Positions 40,940 through 50,410 of a DNA stretch of 64,000 bases are shown piece by piece. The stretch's first letter is position 1, and every line of letters begins with the position of its first letter. A model generated the notes under the pieces. The model made no database searches. It saw only the letters and a list, made by a program, of their open reading frames with translations, and was not told the origin of the DNA. This DNA is from Chloroflexota bacterium (lineage in GTDB: Bacteria > Chloroflexota > Dormibacteria > Dormibacterales > Dormibacteraceae). The translations under genes and the position numbers were made by a program. Location of the stretch: the NCBI GenBank assembly GCA_003446775.1, contig DMCH01000158.1, positions 23,126 through 87,125 on the forward strand, given 5' to 3'.

Positions 40940-42139
40940 ATGGCTCGTCATTTGAACGCGATCTCACGGGTCGGCGTGGTCGGCCTCGGCACCATCGGAA
41001 CTCAGGAGCTCGCCCTCTGGCAGCGGTCAGGCCACCAGACCGTGGGCTACGACGTTTCCGAGTCGCGCGTGCGGGCACTGAGCACGGCGGCGAACGCGAA
41101 ACCGGGCTCGCGCCTCACCACTCGGGCCGCCGACCTGAACGACGCCAACGTCCTCATCCTCTGCCTGCCCAACCTGGCGCCGACCGGCGAGAACAGCATG
41201 GCCGCGTTCGACCGTTTCGTGACCGATGCGCAATCGTTCGAGGCCAAGGACCGGTTGATCGTCGTCGCAAGCACGGTGCCCATCGGCTTCACCCGCGAGC
41301 TGGCCGCCCGCTTCGGCGTGCACGGGCGCCTGGTCGCGCACGCCCCCGAGCGATTCGATCCCGGTCGCGGCACCGAGCTGGGCGAGATCCCACGCGTGGT
41401 CGGGGCGACGAGCGCCGAGGCCTTGAGGCTGACGATCGACCTGTATAAGGAAGCAGGCGTCACCACGCATCCCGTGGACCCGGTCGAGGTGGCGGAGGCA
41501 TCGAAGCTGCTGGAGAACTCCTTCCGGCTGGTCAACATCGCATTCATCAACGAGTTCGCCGAGCTCTGCCGGCGGCTGGGCATCACAGCCGCGGACGTGA
41601 TCGACGCCGCCGCCACGAAGCCCTTCGCCTTCATGGCCCATCAGCCCGGCGTCGGCGCGGGCGGCACCTGCATCCCCACCATGCCGCGCTACCTCCTGGA
41701 CGCGGCGAGGCGCAGCGGCCTCGAGATGCCGATCCTGCAGGACGCCGTCACCGGCAACGAGCAGGTCATCGAGCGTGTGGCCGAGCACCTTCGGGAGCTG
41801 CTGGCCGCCGGCGGCATCGCGCGCGGCCGGGTGCTCGTGGTCGGCGCGTCCTACAAGCCCAACTATCCGGACGCGCGTGCCTCGGCCGCCCTCGCCTTCG
41901 CGCGCGGGCTCGCGGCTCACCATTCGGTGGTCGTCTACGACCCCATCGTGGACACGACCAACTTTCCCAAGGAGGTCGAGCTCGTGCGCGGGATCCCCGA
42001 CACCCGCTTCGATGCCGTGGTCATTGCGCTCAAGCACCGCGACACCGACCTCGCCGCACTCCGCCGGCTGAGCCCGATTCTCATCGACCTGGTGCGCGGC
42101 GCTGTTGAGGTGACCGAGTCGCTGTCGACACGAAAGTAG
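40940..42139 (+). CDS. nucleotide-sugar dehydrogenase (UDP-GlcNAc/ManNAc dehydrogenase family)
   Basis: This 399-aa protein has the NAD motif VGVVGLGTIGTQELALW, LIVVASTVPIGFTREL, the KLLENSFRLVNIAFINE helix and the catalytic GGTCIPTMP, Cys at about 244. Family members normally have GGHCIPVDP or GGHCIPVYP, so the His-to-Thr change next to the Cys is unusual. It is shorter than the dehydrogenases at 37772 and 62636. It heads the long plus-strand cluster up to 53754. The final domain (VLVVGASYKPNYPDARAS) is intact. The product is probably a uronic acid nucleotide; the substrate cannot be told from the sequence. Confidence 0.85.
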   Translation: MARHLNAISRVGVVGLGTIGTQELALWQRSGHQTVGYDVSESRVRALSTAANAKPGSRLTTRAADLNDANVLILCLPNLAPTGENSMAAFDRFVTDAQSFEAKDRLIVVASTVPIGFTRELAARFGVHGRLVAHAPERFDPGRGTELGEIPRVVGATSAEALRLTIDLYKEAGVTTHPVDPVEVAEASKLLENSFRLVNIAFINEFAELCRRLGITAADVIDAAATKPFAFMAHQPGVGAGGTCIPTMPRYLLDAARRSGLEMPILQDAVTGNEQVIERVAEHLRELLAAGGIARGRVLVVGASYKPNYPDARASAALAFARGLAAHHSVVVYDPIVDTTNFPKEVELVRGIPDTRFDAVVIALKHRDTDLAALRRLSPILIDLVRGAVEVTESLSTRK

Positions 42140-42156
42140 AAGAGGACGTCCGCGCC

Positions 42157-43377
42157 ATGCGGATCTGGATCGTCAACCACTACGCGGATCCTCCGGACGG
42201 CTTGGCCACCCGAAGCTTCGACATCGGGCGGCGGTGGGTGGAAAAGGGTGACCCGACCACCATCTTCGCCTGCAGCTTCAGCCACTACCACATGCAGCCG
42301 GCGCGCAAGCTGGGGTGGCGGTGGTGGCGCGAGGAGGACATCGAGGGAGTGCGCTACGTCTGGATCGCCGCCCCGGGCTATCGCGGCAACGATTGGCGCC
42401 GCGTGCTCAACATGCTCGTCTTCAGCGCCCTCGCCTTCTTGGCCGGCGCGCTCCGGCGCGAGCGGCCGCAGGTCGTGGTCGGCGTCTCCGTCCATCCACT
42501 CGCGGCCCTCAGCGGCTACTTTCTCGCCCGGATCAAGGGTGCCCGTTTCTTCTTCGAGGTCACCGACCTGTGGCCGGAGACACTCATCGATTTCGGCCGC
42601 CTGAGTCCAGACGGGCGCGCGGCCCGGTGGATGCGAAGCCTCGAGCGCTACCTGTTCCGGCGCGCGGAACGCATCGTCATGCTCTGGCGCCACACGGACG
42701 CATACGTCGAGTCTCAGGGCGTCTCGCCGGCCAAGATCCTGTGGGTGCCGCACGGCGTCGAGCTCGCGCGCTACGAGGAGCTTGAGCCCTACGACGGAGG
42801 ACTGGCACGCCCTTTCCGGATCATGTTCCTGGGCGGGTTCGTGGCGTCCAACTCGCTCGACGCCATCCTGGACGCCGCCGCGCTGCTTCAGGAGAGCGGC
42901 CGCGACGACATCAAATTCCTGCTCATCGGCTCGGGGCAGGAGAGGGAAAGCCTCATCAAGCGGGCGACGGCTATGCGGCTGCGCAATGTCGAGTTCAGGC
43001 CCTCGGTGCCCAAGCGCGAGGTGGGCAGGGTGATGGGCGAGGCGGATGCTTTCATCTACGGCCTTCGGGACCTGCCGCTGTACAGGTTCGGCATCAGCCT
43101 CAACAAGCTCACCGACTACCTGGCGGCAGGGAGGCCGATCGTGTTCTTTGGGAGGTCGAGCTACGATCCGGTTCGTGATGCGGAGGCGGGATTCAGCGTG
43201 CCGCCTGGCGACACGAAGGGCCTGGCGGACGCGATCGAGGGCCTGGTCGCGCTGACGCCACAAGAAAGGATGGAGATGGGCGAGCGCGGCCGGCGCTATC
43301 TGCTCGAGCATCACAACATCCCTGGCCTGGCCGACCGTCTCCTCGAGGTCTTCGAAGCGACCAGGGCGCCCGCGTGA
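42157..43377 (+). CDS. glycosyltransferase family 4-type
   Basis: This 406-aa protein has a GT-B fold: MRIWIVNHYADPP at the N-terminus, FFFEVTDLWPETLIDFG, ILWVPHGVE at the linker, FRIMFLGGFVASNSLDAIL and FGISLNKLTDYLAAGRPIVF in the C-terminal donor-binding domain. The DLWPE and NKLTDYLAAGRP segments are typical of transferases such as WbuB that add N-acetyl-fucosamine-type sugars in O-antigen and capsule synthesis; donor identity is not established. AGAGGA lies 11 nt before the ATG, one of few Shine-Dalgarno candidates. It overlaps the next gene by GTGA at 43374-43377. Confidence 0.9.
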   Translation: MRIWIVNHYADPPDGLATRSFDIGRRWVEKGDPTTIFACSFSHYHMQPARKLGWRWWREEDIEGVRYVWIAAPGYRGNDWRRVLNMLVFSALAFLAGALRRERPQVVVGVSVHPLAALSGYFLARIKGARFFFEVTDLWPETLIDFGRLSPDGRAARWMRSLERYLFRRAERIVMLWRHTDAYVESQGVSPAKILWVPHGVELARYEELEPYDGGLARPFRIMFLGGFVASNSLDAILDAAALLQESGRDDIKFLLIGSGQERESLIKRATAMRLRNVEFRPSVPKREVGRVMGEADAFIYGLRDLPLYRFGISLNKLTDYLAAGRPIVFFGRSSYDPVRDAEAGFSVPPGDTKGLADAIEGLVALTPQERMEMGERGRRYLLEHHNIPGLADRLLEVFEATRAPA

Positions 43378-45890
43378 GGCGCGACTACATCACCACGTTC
43401 ATCACTGAGGCGTTGGTCGTCGCCGGCTACCTCTTGGCGTTCAAGCTGGTGGCCGACAACCTCGGCGCGGCCGGATTCGGCGAGTACGCCCTGGCGCGAA
43501 GGACGCTGTCGCTGCTGCTGCCGCTGGGAGTCTTGGGGCTCGACATCGGCATCACGCGATACGTCTCCTACGCCGCCGCCGATCGCTCTTCCCGCTCGGC
43601 CGGCTACGTGCCGGCGGGGTTGATCCTGATGGCGGTCGCCGTCGCCGTCATGAGCGCCGTCCTGCTTCTGTTCAGTGGCTTCTGGGCCCAGCTCTTCTTC
43701 GGCTCCGACACTTACGCCGGCACAGTGATGAGCATTCCGCCGCTGCTTGCGGGCGGCGCGCTCCACGTCGCGGCCTACGGCTACCTGCGCGGCCTGGCCA
43801 AGGTCCAGAAGGCCAATCTCTTAATGGCCGTCAACCACTTCGTGGTGCCGGTGCTCTCCGTCGTCCTGTTCGGACATTCCGTCAGCGCGCTCCTCATCGC
43901 GATGGGCGTGGGCTGGACGCTGGTCTCGCTCGTGCCGCTGGTCCGCCTGCCCATGACGACTCTCGACCTGCGCGCCAGGATCAGGGAGCTCGCACGCTTC
44001 GGAATCCCGCGTGTGCCCGGCGACGTCGTCCAGCTGTTGCTGTTCGCGATGCCCGGCATCCTGGTCGCCCATTCGTCCAACATCCGCATCGCCGGCATCG
44101 TCGCGTTCGGCGTGGCGGCCGTCAGCATGATCGGCTCCGGCCTCACGCCGGTCAGCTTCGTACTGCTGCCGGTGGCGGCGCGACTATTCGCATCGGGCTC
44201 GGTGAGACAGCTGCGCGCCGAGATCGTCGAGGTCGTCGGCATCACGATGGCCGGGACGGTGCTGCTGGTAGTCATCCTCGAGGTGTTCGCCGGCCCGATC
44301 GTCAGCGTCTATCTCGGCCCCGGCTTTTCCAGCAGCGTCGACATCCTTCGACTGACGCTGCTTGGCGCTCTGCCGTGGGGCGTCTTCGTGACGCTGCGCA
44401 GCGTCGTCGATGCGCGCCACGTGCACCCCATCAACGCCAGGAACATGGTCATCTCCTTCGCCGGGTTCGTGGTGCTTGCTGTTCTTCTTCGCCGCGTGAC
44501 CGACGACACCACCAGCGCCGTGCTCGCGTTCGTGCTCGCGCTCTACCTGCTGGCGGCCCTCACGCTCATCGAGGTCAACCGGATTGCCGACATCGCCGGC
44601 CGCCCGATGGAGCGTAGACCCCTCGTGCTGGCACGAATCGCGATGCTCGCCGGCGTGCCGATCGCCGTGCTGGTCAGCTCGCCGCAACGGGTCGTGCTTT
44701 CAGCTCTGGTCACGGCCGCCTTCATCGTGCTGGCGTTGGTCTCTTTCAAATGGAGCCGGGCCAACCGCTTGATGCTGGCTTACGTCGGCGCCGCGGCCGC
44801 CTGGATGATCATCTCCTGGCTCCGCACCAAGTACCTGCTCCACCTCACGCCCGACCAGCTCGATTACGGCACCTCGAAAGTCACGTATTTCGCGTTCATC
44901 GTCCTGCCCATGGGCGCGGCGGTTGCGATGATGATCGACCGCGCCGAGGACGCATGGCCCGCGGCGGCATCACAGCTCGTGATCGGCGTCGGCATCGGCC
45001 TGATCACCGTCGCCCTCCTCGGCGACAAGTTCCTCGGAGTCGACCGCTACACGTGGCAGGGCAACCTGATCGCGCTCGGCACACTGGTCGCGATCCAACC
45101 CTGGCTGATCAAGAACCTCTGGGCCTCGGCGGCGATCGGCGTGCTGGGAGTGGGCGGGGTCGTGTTCGCGGGCGGACGCCAGTCCCTGGCCGCGTTCCTG
45201 ATCGCCCTGGTGCTCGTCGCATTCTATTGGGCGGCGGCTCGGTTCATACGCGAAGCGGGTGGAACCGGGCAGCGGGTCCGCAAGGCGGTGGCCGACCGGT
45301 ACGTCGCCCTGCCCGTGGCCCTGGTCCTGCTGACCGTGGCGGGGATCGGTGTGACCTACGTCGCCCACCTGCCGTGCAACTGCGTCACGGAGCGCATCGT
45401 CAGCCTCGAGGCCAACGGTCCGGGGGACCGCGACAAGCTGCTCGCGCACGGATTCGCGCTCCTCGGGCAGAGCCCGGTGCTCGGGACCGGCGTGGGCTCG
45501 TTCGCGGGCGTCATCCCCAACACCAGCACGATCGGGACCACGATCGGAGGCGTGTACCAGTATCCCCACAACGTGCCGCTCGAGGTCGCGGCCGAGACCG
45601 GGCTGATCGGATTCCTACTCCTCTTCGTGCCGCTGCTCGCCACCTGGTTGGCCTTGTTCTGGATCGGCATCCAGCGGGCGTCGCCCGCGATCGCGGCCCT
45701 CCTGTCATTCGTGGCCATCTTCTTCGTGGTCGCCAACCTGAGCGGCGACATCCCGAGCAATCGAGGCATGTGGGTTTTCGGGATCGTGGCGCTCAAGCTC
45801 GGGATCGACGCCTGGCAGGCCCGCGCCGCCAACGCCGAGTCGCCAAGCGCGGCCCGACAGCGGGTTGACGCCCCCGCGCCGGTCTCGTAA
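43374..45890 (+). CDS. fused Wzx-like flippase and Wzy/WaaL-like polymerase or ligase
   Basis: This 838-aa protein reads as two membrane proteins in one chain. Residues 1-430 match the MVF flippase pattern (LVADNLGAAGFGEYALARR; FGIPRVPGDVVQLLLFAMPG). Residues 440-830 match O-antigen polymerases/ligases, with GQSPVLGTGVGSFAG and YPHNVPLEVAAETGLIGFLLL near the end, the same kind of motif as in the protein at 6447. No stop or frameshift separates them. The fusion would couple flipping and polymerisation of one lipid-linked unit. Start GTG 43374 overlaps the upstream stop. Confidence 0.82.
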   Translation: MRRDYITTFITEALVVAGYLLAFKLVADNLGAAGFGEYALARRTLSLLLPLGVLGLDIGITRYVSYAAADRSSRSAGYVPAGLILMAVAVAVMSAVLLLFSGFWAQLFFGSDTYAGTVMSIPPLLAGGALHVAAYGYLRGLAKVQKANLLMAVNHFVVPVLSVVLFGHSVSALLIAMGVGWTLVSLVPLVRLPMTTLDLRARIRELARFGIPRVPGDVVQLLLFAMPGILVAHSSNIRIAGIVAFGVAAVSMIGSGLTPVSFVLLPVAARLFASGSVRQLRAEIVEVVGITMAGTVLLVVILEVFAGPIVSVYLGPGFSSSVDILRLTLLGALPWGVFVTLRSVVDARHVHPINARNMVISFAGFVVLAVLLRRVTDDTTSAVLAFVLALYLLAALTLIEVNRIADIAGRPMERRPLVLARIAMLAGVPIAVLVSSPQRVVLSALVTAAFIVLALVSFKWSRANRLMLAYVGAAAAWMIISWLRTKYLLHLTPDQLDYGTSKVTYFAFIVLPMGAAVAMMIDRAEDAWPAAASQLVIGVGIGLITVALLGDKFLGVDRYTWQGNLIALGTLVAIQPWLIKNLWASAAIGVLGVGGVVFAGGRQSLAAFLIALVLVAFYWAAARFIREAGGTGQRVRKAVADRYVALPVALVLLTVAGIGVTYVAHLPCNCVTERIVSLEANGPGDRDKLLAHGFALLGQSPVLGTGVGSFAGVIPNTSTIGTTIGGVYQYPHNVPLEVAAETGLIGFLLLFVPLLATWLALFWIGIQRASPAIAALLSFVAIFFVVANLSGDIPSNRGMWVFGIVALKLGIDAWQARAANAESPSAARQRVDAPAPVS

Positions 45891-45958
45891 GCTGCCGCTG
45901 ATCGCCGTCTCGGCGCCCGTCGAGCGCGCCCTTTAGCACACACTTCTAGACGCATCGA

Positions 45959-47899
45959 ATGAGCATCAACATCCCGAGGACGGCGCAGCCCCAGCCGAGA
46001 ACAGGCCTTTGGCCGCTCATCGGCCGCAAGCTGCGCGCGGTCGCCCGCTACTCGCCCGGCTTCTTCGCCGAGGTTTTGATCTTCTGGGTGATGCTGGAGG
46101 CTTTCCAGCAGCTCAACTACGGGGGCCGCATCATCACGGCGGCGCAATCGCGACCAACGCTGCTGCTGTCGATCGCATTCGTGGTGCTCGCGCTAGGCGC
46201 GGGCGAGGCCCATTTCGGTCTGTACCGCCGCATCTGGAAAGTGGCGGGCATCCATGACGCCATCGCCACCGGCTTCGCCGTGACCGAGGCTGCGCTCCTC
46301 CTCACCCTGGCCAACTGGGTCCTGCCGAGCGACTACCGCCTCTGGCGCCTGGGGGTCCCGCTCCTCGCCACCCCGGCTGCCCTCATCGGCATCGGCCTGT
46401 TCCGCCTGCTGCCCCGCCTCCTCTCCCGGTCGCCGGCGAGCGGCAGCCGGCTCGTGATCGTGACCGACTCCGCATCGCTCCCGGCGGTCAAGGAGCTCGT
46501 TCAGTCGCCGAGCCCCGAGTGGCAGGCGGTCGGCATCGTGACCAAGGATTCCTCTCAGCTGCATCACACGGTCCTGGGCGTGCCGGTGGTCGGGGAGGCG
46601 AACAACCTGGCGCACTGGCTCAAAGCCACCGATGCCGGCGGGGTCGCCTTTGTGTTCGAGAGCGACGCCAGCCCCGAGGACAGAAAGCTGTTCAACATCT
46701 GCCTCGAAGCGGGCCTTCCCCTCTTCATCCTGCCGGGTGCCGAGGCCTGGTTCCACCGCCGGCGCGGCACCCGATTGCGGCAGTTGTCGGCCGACGACCT
46801 GGTCGGCCGCACCCATCGCGAGCTGGAGGTGGAGCAGGCTCGCGCCGACGTGACGGGAAAGACGGTGCTCGTAACCGGCGCCGCGGGCTCCATCGGCGCC
46901 GAGCTCAGCCGCATGCTGGCCGGCCTGCAGCCGCGACGCATGGTGCTGGTCGACAACAACGAGAGCGGCCTCTTCGACATCGCCGAGGAATTGCGCATGG
47001 ACATGTCCATGGACGTCCGCGAAGCGCTCGTGTCGGTGGCCGACCGCGAGCCGCTGCTCCAGGTGTTCGCCGACGAGCGGCCGCACATGGTCTTCCATGC
47101 CGCCGCTTACAAGCACGTACCGATGCTGGAGGCACACCCGGCGCAGGCGGTGATCACTAACGTGGTCGGGACGCGCAACACGCTGCAGTGCGCCGAGGCG
47201 GCCGGCGTGACAACGTTCGTGCTCATCTCGACCGACAAGGCGGTCGGCCGGCAATCGGTGATGGGCTGCACCAAGCGCGTGTGCGAGCAGATGATCCTGG
47301 GCTGGCAGGGCGAGATGACGTGCTGGGCCGTGCGCTTTGGCAACGTCGTGGGCAGCAGGGGCAGTGTGGTGCCCCTCTTCGAGCGGCAGATCATGCAGGG
47401 CGGGCCGGTGACGATCACCCACCCCGAGATGACGCGCTACATGATGACGATCCGCGAGGCGGTGGCCCTCGTCATCCGGACTCTCACGATTGCCAAAGCC
47501 CGCCACGTCTACATGCTGGACATGGGCGAGCCGATCAAGATCGTCAACCTCGCCGAATCCCTGGTGCGCGCGCGAGGCCTGCGCCCCGGCGCCGACATCG
47601 AGATCGTCTACACCGGTCTACGCCCCGGTGAGCAGCTGCACGAAGAGCTGCTCGGCCCCGACGAGGGATCGCGGCCGACCGACCACCCCGCCATCATGGA
47701 GGTCGTCTCGCCGAACACGTTCAGTCCCGCCGACCTCGATTGGACGGTCACACGCCTCGAGAAGCTGGCCCATGAAGGTCGAGTCGACGAGCTCGTGCGA
47801 GCGCTCAAGACCGCCGCCGGGAGCCCGCCCCCGCAGCGAACCGAGGAGCCGCGCATCGAGCGACGGCGGGAGAGCCGGAAGGTTGGCGATGACGTCTAA
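45959..47899 (+). CDS. CapD/WbpM-type membrane-bound nucleotide-sugar 4,6-dehydratase
   Basis: This 646-aa protein is the usual length for the large membrane form. Four hydrophobic spans lie in residues 25-165, followed by a regulatory nucleotide-binding domain and the catalytic SDR domain: KTVLVTGAAGSIGAELSR, HAAAYKHVPMLEAHP and STDKAVGRQSVMGCTKRV. The usual STDKAVNPTxxMGxTKR is altered at NPT to GRQ, but the TDK and K residues remain, and Met in place of the SDR Tyr is normal for WbpM. Such enzymes make 4-keto-6-deoxy-HexNAc nucleotides. TAGACG followed by 6 nt and ATG resembles the leaderless layout. The next gene overlaps by 11 nt. Confidence 0.92.
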   Translation: MSINIPRTAQPQPRTGLWPLIGRKLRAVARYSPGFFAEVLIFWVMLEAFQQLNYGGRIITAAQSRPTLLLSIAFVVLALGAGEAHFGLYRRIWKVAGIHDAIATGFAVTEAALLLTLANWVLPSDYRLWRLGVPLLATPAALIGIGLFRLLPRLLSRSPASGSRLVIVTDSASLPAVKELVQSPSPEWQAVGIVTKDSSQLHHTVLGVPVVGEANNLAHWLKATDAGGVAFVFESDASPEDRKLFNICLEAGLPLFILPGAEAWFHRRRGTRLRQLSADDLVGRTHRELEVEQARADVTGKTVLVTGAAGSIGAELSRMLAGLQPRRMVLVDNNESGLFDIAEELRMDMSMDVREALVSVADREPLLQVFADERPHMVFHAAAYKHVPMLEAHPAQAVITNVVGTRNTLQCAEAAGVTTFVLISTDKAVGRQSVMGCTKRVCEQMILGWQGEMTCWAVRFGNVVGSRGSVVPLFERQIMQGGPVTITHPEMTRYMMTIREAVALVIRTLTIAKARHVYMLDMGEPIKIVNLAESLVRARGLRPGADIEIVYTGLRPGEQLHEELLGPDEGSRPTDHPAIMEVVSPNTFSPADLDWTVTRLEKLAHEGRVDELVRALKTAAGSPPPQRTEEPRIERRRESRKVGDDV

Positions 47900-48656
47900 G
47901 ACCGAGAAGCGAGACTCGAAGCCCCTGCGCACCCCGCAGGAGGTGATGGTCGCCGAGGAGCTGGAGAAGATCTTCCTGGCCAGCACCGACCCGGTCGCGA
48001 CCCGGCTGGAGAACTTCACGAAATACGTTCGCCGCCAGCACCTCACGCGCTTTCTCGCCCTTTACGAGGTGTTCAAGCGGGCGCTCCCGGTCAAGGGTTC
48101 GGTAGTCGAATGCGGAGTCAACCGGGGCTTCGGCCTGATGGCCTGGGCGAAGCTCAGCGCCGTGCTCGAGCCGGTCAACCTGACCCGGCGCATCTACGGC
48201 TTCGACAGCTTCGCCGGCTTCCCGTCCGTCACAGAGAAGGACAGGACGGGGCCGGCCTGGGAGACCGCCGCGCCAGGAGCCCTGCGCGCGGACTCCTACG
48301 CCGAGCTGCAGACTCTGATCGAGCTCAACGACAAGGACCGGTTCCTCGGCCACATCCCCAAGATCGAGCTCATCAAGGGCGATGCCACCAAGACGATTCC
48401 TGCTTTCGTCGCCGATCATCCACACCTGGTCGTGAGCCTTCTCTTCCTGGACTTCGACCTGTACGAGCCGACGAAGGTGGCGCTGGAGCATTTCGTGCCG
48501 AGGATGCCGAAGGGCGCGATCATCGCCTTCGACGAGCTGGACAATCCGCTGTGGCCAGGCGAGACGAATGCTCTCATCGACACGATCGGCATGGGCAAGC
48601 TGCACCTGGAACGCCTGGAGTTCGACCCCTACATCGCTTTTGCGAGAATCTCTTAA
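47889..48656 (+). CDS. TylF/MycF-family O-methyltransferase
   Basis: Predicted 255 aa, starting at ATG 47889 inside the end of the dehydratase gene; a longer open frame upstream is a shadow. GSVVECGVNRGFGLMAWAKL is the SAM region, RRIYGFDSFAGFPSV is the characteristic TylF segment, and LLFLDFDLYEPTKVALEHF with IIAFDELDNPLWPGE carries the metal-binding acids. TylF and MycF methylate deoxysugars of macrolides; relatives in bacterial surface clusters are thought to methylate polysaccharide sugars. The stop is immediately followed by the transketolase GTG. Confidence 0.88.
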   Translation: MTSKTEKRDSKPLRTPQEVMVAEELEKIFLASTDPVATRLENFTKYVRRQHLTRFLALYEVFKRALPVKGSVVECGVNRGFGLMAWAKLSAVLEPVNLTRRIYGFDSFAGFPSVTEKDRTGPAWETAAPGALRADSYAELQTLIELNDKDRFLGHIPKIELIKGDATKTIPAFVADHPHLVVSLLFLDFDLYEPTKVALEHFVPRMPKGAIIAFDELDNPLWPGETNALIDTIGMGKLHLERLEFDPYIAFARIS

Positions 48657-49472
48657 GTGACGGACGAGGAAACGCGGGCGCTGGCCCGCACGCTGCGCGC
48701 GCACTCGCTGCGGATGATCAGCTCGGCCAAGACCTCTCACATCGGCTCGTGTCTGTCCCTGGCCGACATCCTCGCGGTCCTCTATGGCAGCGTGCTCCGC
48801 GTCGACCCCAAGAAGCCCGACTGGCCGGATCGGGACCGCCTCATCGTGTCCAAGGGTCACGCGGCGGCGGTCACCTACGCGGCGGTGGCAGAGGCCGGCT
48901 TCATGCCGATCGAGCGCCTGGGCGAGTACGCACGCAACGGCGGCCAGCTCTACGGCCACGTGACACACGCGGGCGTCCCGGGCGTCGAGATGTCCAGCGG
49001 GTCGCTCGGCCACGGCCTGCCGGTCGGCACCGGGATGGCCCTGACGGGCAAGCGCGAGGGCCGCCCCTGGCGCGTGTTCGTGTTGATGAGCGACGGCGAA
49101 TGCGATGAAGGCTCCAACTGGGAGGCGATGATGTTCGCCGCCCACCACAAGCTCGACAACCTCACGATCGTCATCGACTACAACAAGATCCAGAGCCTTG
49201 ACTTCGTCGACAAGACGATCGGCCTCGAGCCCCTGGCGGACAAGTTCACCGCGTTCGGCTGGGGCGTGCGCGAGGTCGACGGTCACGACGTCAGCGCTTT
49301 GCGTCGCACCCTGGAGTCGGTGCCGATCGAGCCCGGGAAGCCGAATGCGATCATCGCCCACACCGTCAAGGGCAAGGGCGTGAGCTGGATGGAGAACAAG
49401 GTCCTGTGGCACTACCGGCAGCCCGCCGAGGACGAGCTTGCGAAAGCGCTGGCGGAGGTGGCGGCCTCATGA
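48657..49472 (+). CDS. transketolase-like N-terminal subunit
   Basis: Predicted 271 aa, corresponding to the TPP-diphosphate-binding half of a transketolase split into two chains. ISSAKTSHIGSCLSLADILAVLY and SKGHAAAVTYAAVAEAG are standard, and SSGSLGHGLPVGTGMA is intact. The TPP motif reads MSDGECDEGSNWEAMMFAAHH with a Ser in place of the first Gly of GDG and the expected N at VIDYNKIQS. It starts with GTG directly after the previous stop and overlaps the C-terminal subunit by ATGA. In a sugar cluster it probably moves a two-carbon ketol unit onto a nucleotide-sugar or precursor rather than serving the pentose-phosphate pathway (inference). Confidence 0.9.
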   Translation: MTDEETRALARTLRAHSLRMISSAKTSHIGSCLSLADILAVLYGSVLRVDPKKPDWPDRDRLIVSKGHAAAVTYAAVAEAGFMPIERLGEYARNGGQLYGHVTHAGVPGVEMSSGSLGHGLPVGTGMALTGKREGRPWRVFVLMSDGECDEGSNWEAMMFAAHHKLDNLTIVIDYNKIQSLDFVDKTIGLEPLADKFTAFGWGVREVDGHDVSALRRTLESVPIEPGKPNAIIAHTVKGKGVSWMENKVLWHYRQPAEDELAKALAEVAAS

Positions 49473-50410
49473 GGACCGCGTTCATCGAAACCCTCAACGA
49501 GCTCGCCGATAAGGACCCACGCGTGTGCTTGATCGTCGGCGACCTCGGCTACTCGGTGATCGAGGAGTTTGCCAGCAAGCATCCCGACCAGTTCGTCAAC
49601 GCCGGCGTGGCCGAGCAGAACATGATCGGGCTCGCCGTAGGCATGGCGCTAAGCGGCAAGGTCGTGTTCACCTACTCGATTGGCAATTTCGGCACGCTGC
49701 GCTGCCTGGAGCAGATCCGCAACGACGTCTGCTATCACCGGGCGAACGTGAAGGTGGTCGCTGTCGGCGGCGGCCTCGCGTACGGCAATCTGGGCGTCAC
49801 CCACCACGCCTCTGAGGACGTGGCCATCATGCGGGCGCTGCCGAACATGACGGTGGTCGCGCCCGGCGATCCCATCGAGGCGCGGCTGGCGACGAAGGCG
49901 GTCGTCGCGCTCGACGGACCGGCCTATCTGCGGCTAGGCAAAGCCGGCGAGCCGGTCGTGCACGCGGACGAGCCCGACTTTGCGCTAGGGCGCGCGATCA
50001 CGATGCGGGAGGGTTCGGACCTCACGCTCATCGCCAGCGGCAGCATGCTCGCGACGGCCGATCGCATCGCCGCCCAGCTGGCTGAGAAAGGCTTGAGCGT
50101 CCGGCTGCTGAGCATGCATACCATCAAGCCGCTCGACCGCGAGGCAGTCATTCGCGCCGCCACCGAGACCCGCTTCGTGTTCACGCTCGAGGAGCACAGC
50201 ATCGAAGGCGGACTCGGCGGCGCCGTCGCCGAGGTGATGGCCGAGCTCGACGGGGCGCGCGCGCCGTTGAAGCGCATCGGGCTGCGGCCCCAGTTCAATC
50301 AGGTGGTGGGCGATCAGAAATACTTGAAATCGCAGCACGGTCTCGACGAGGAGGGAGTGATGAAGACGATTCAACCGATCATCGCCGGGAGCTACCGACT
50401 TGTCGGTTAG
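49469..50410 (+). CDS. transketolase-like C-terminal subunit
   Basis: Predicted 313 aa with the pyrimidine-binding and C-terminal transketolase domains. VNAGVAEQNMIGLAVGMAL contains the Glu that activates TPP; VAVGGGLAYGNLGVTHHASEDVAIM and FTLEEHSIEGGLGGAVAEV are family signatures. It completes the enzyme begun at 48657 and the pair should form a heterotetramer, as in other split transketolases. ATG 49469 overlaps the partner's stop. The next gene, a DegT aminotransferase, overlaps by 11 nt, so these steps are probably linked. Confidence 0.9.
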   Translation: MRTAFIETLNELADKDPRVCLIVGDLGYSVIEEFASKHPDQFVNAGVAEQNMIGLAVGMALSGKVVFTYSIGNFGTLRCLEQIRNDVCYHRANVKVVAVGGGLAYGNLGVTHHASEDVAIMRALPNMTVVAPGDPIEARLATKAVVALDGPAYLRLGKAGEPVVHADEPDFALGRAITMREGSDLTLIASGSMLATADRIAAQLAEKGLSVRLLSMHTIKPLDREAVIRAATETRFVFTLEEHSIEGGLGGAVAEVMAELDGARAPLKRIGLRPQFNQVVGDQKYLKSQHGLDEEGVMKTIQPIIAGSYRLVG

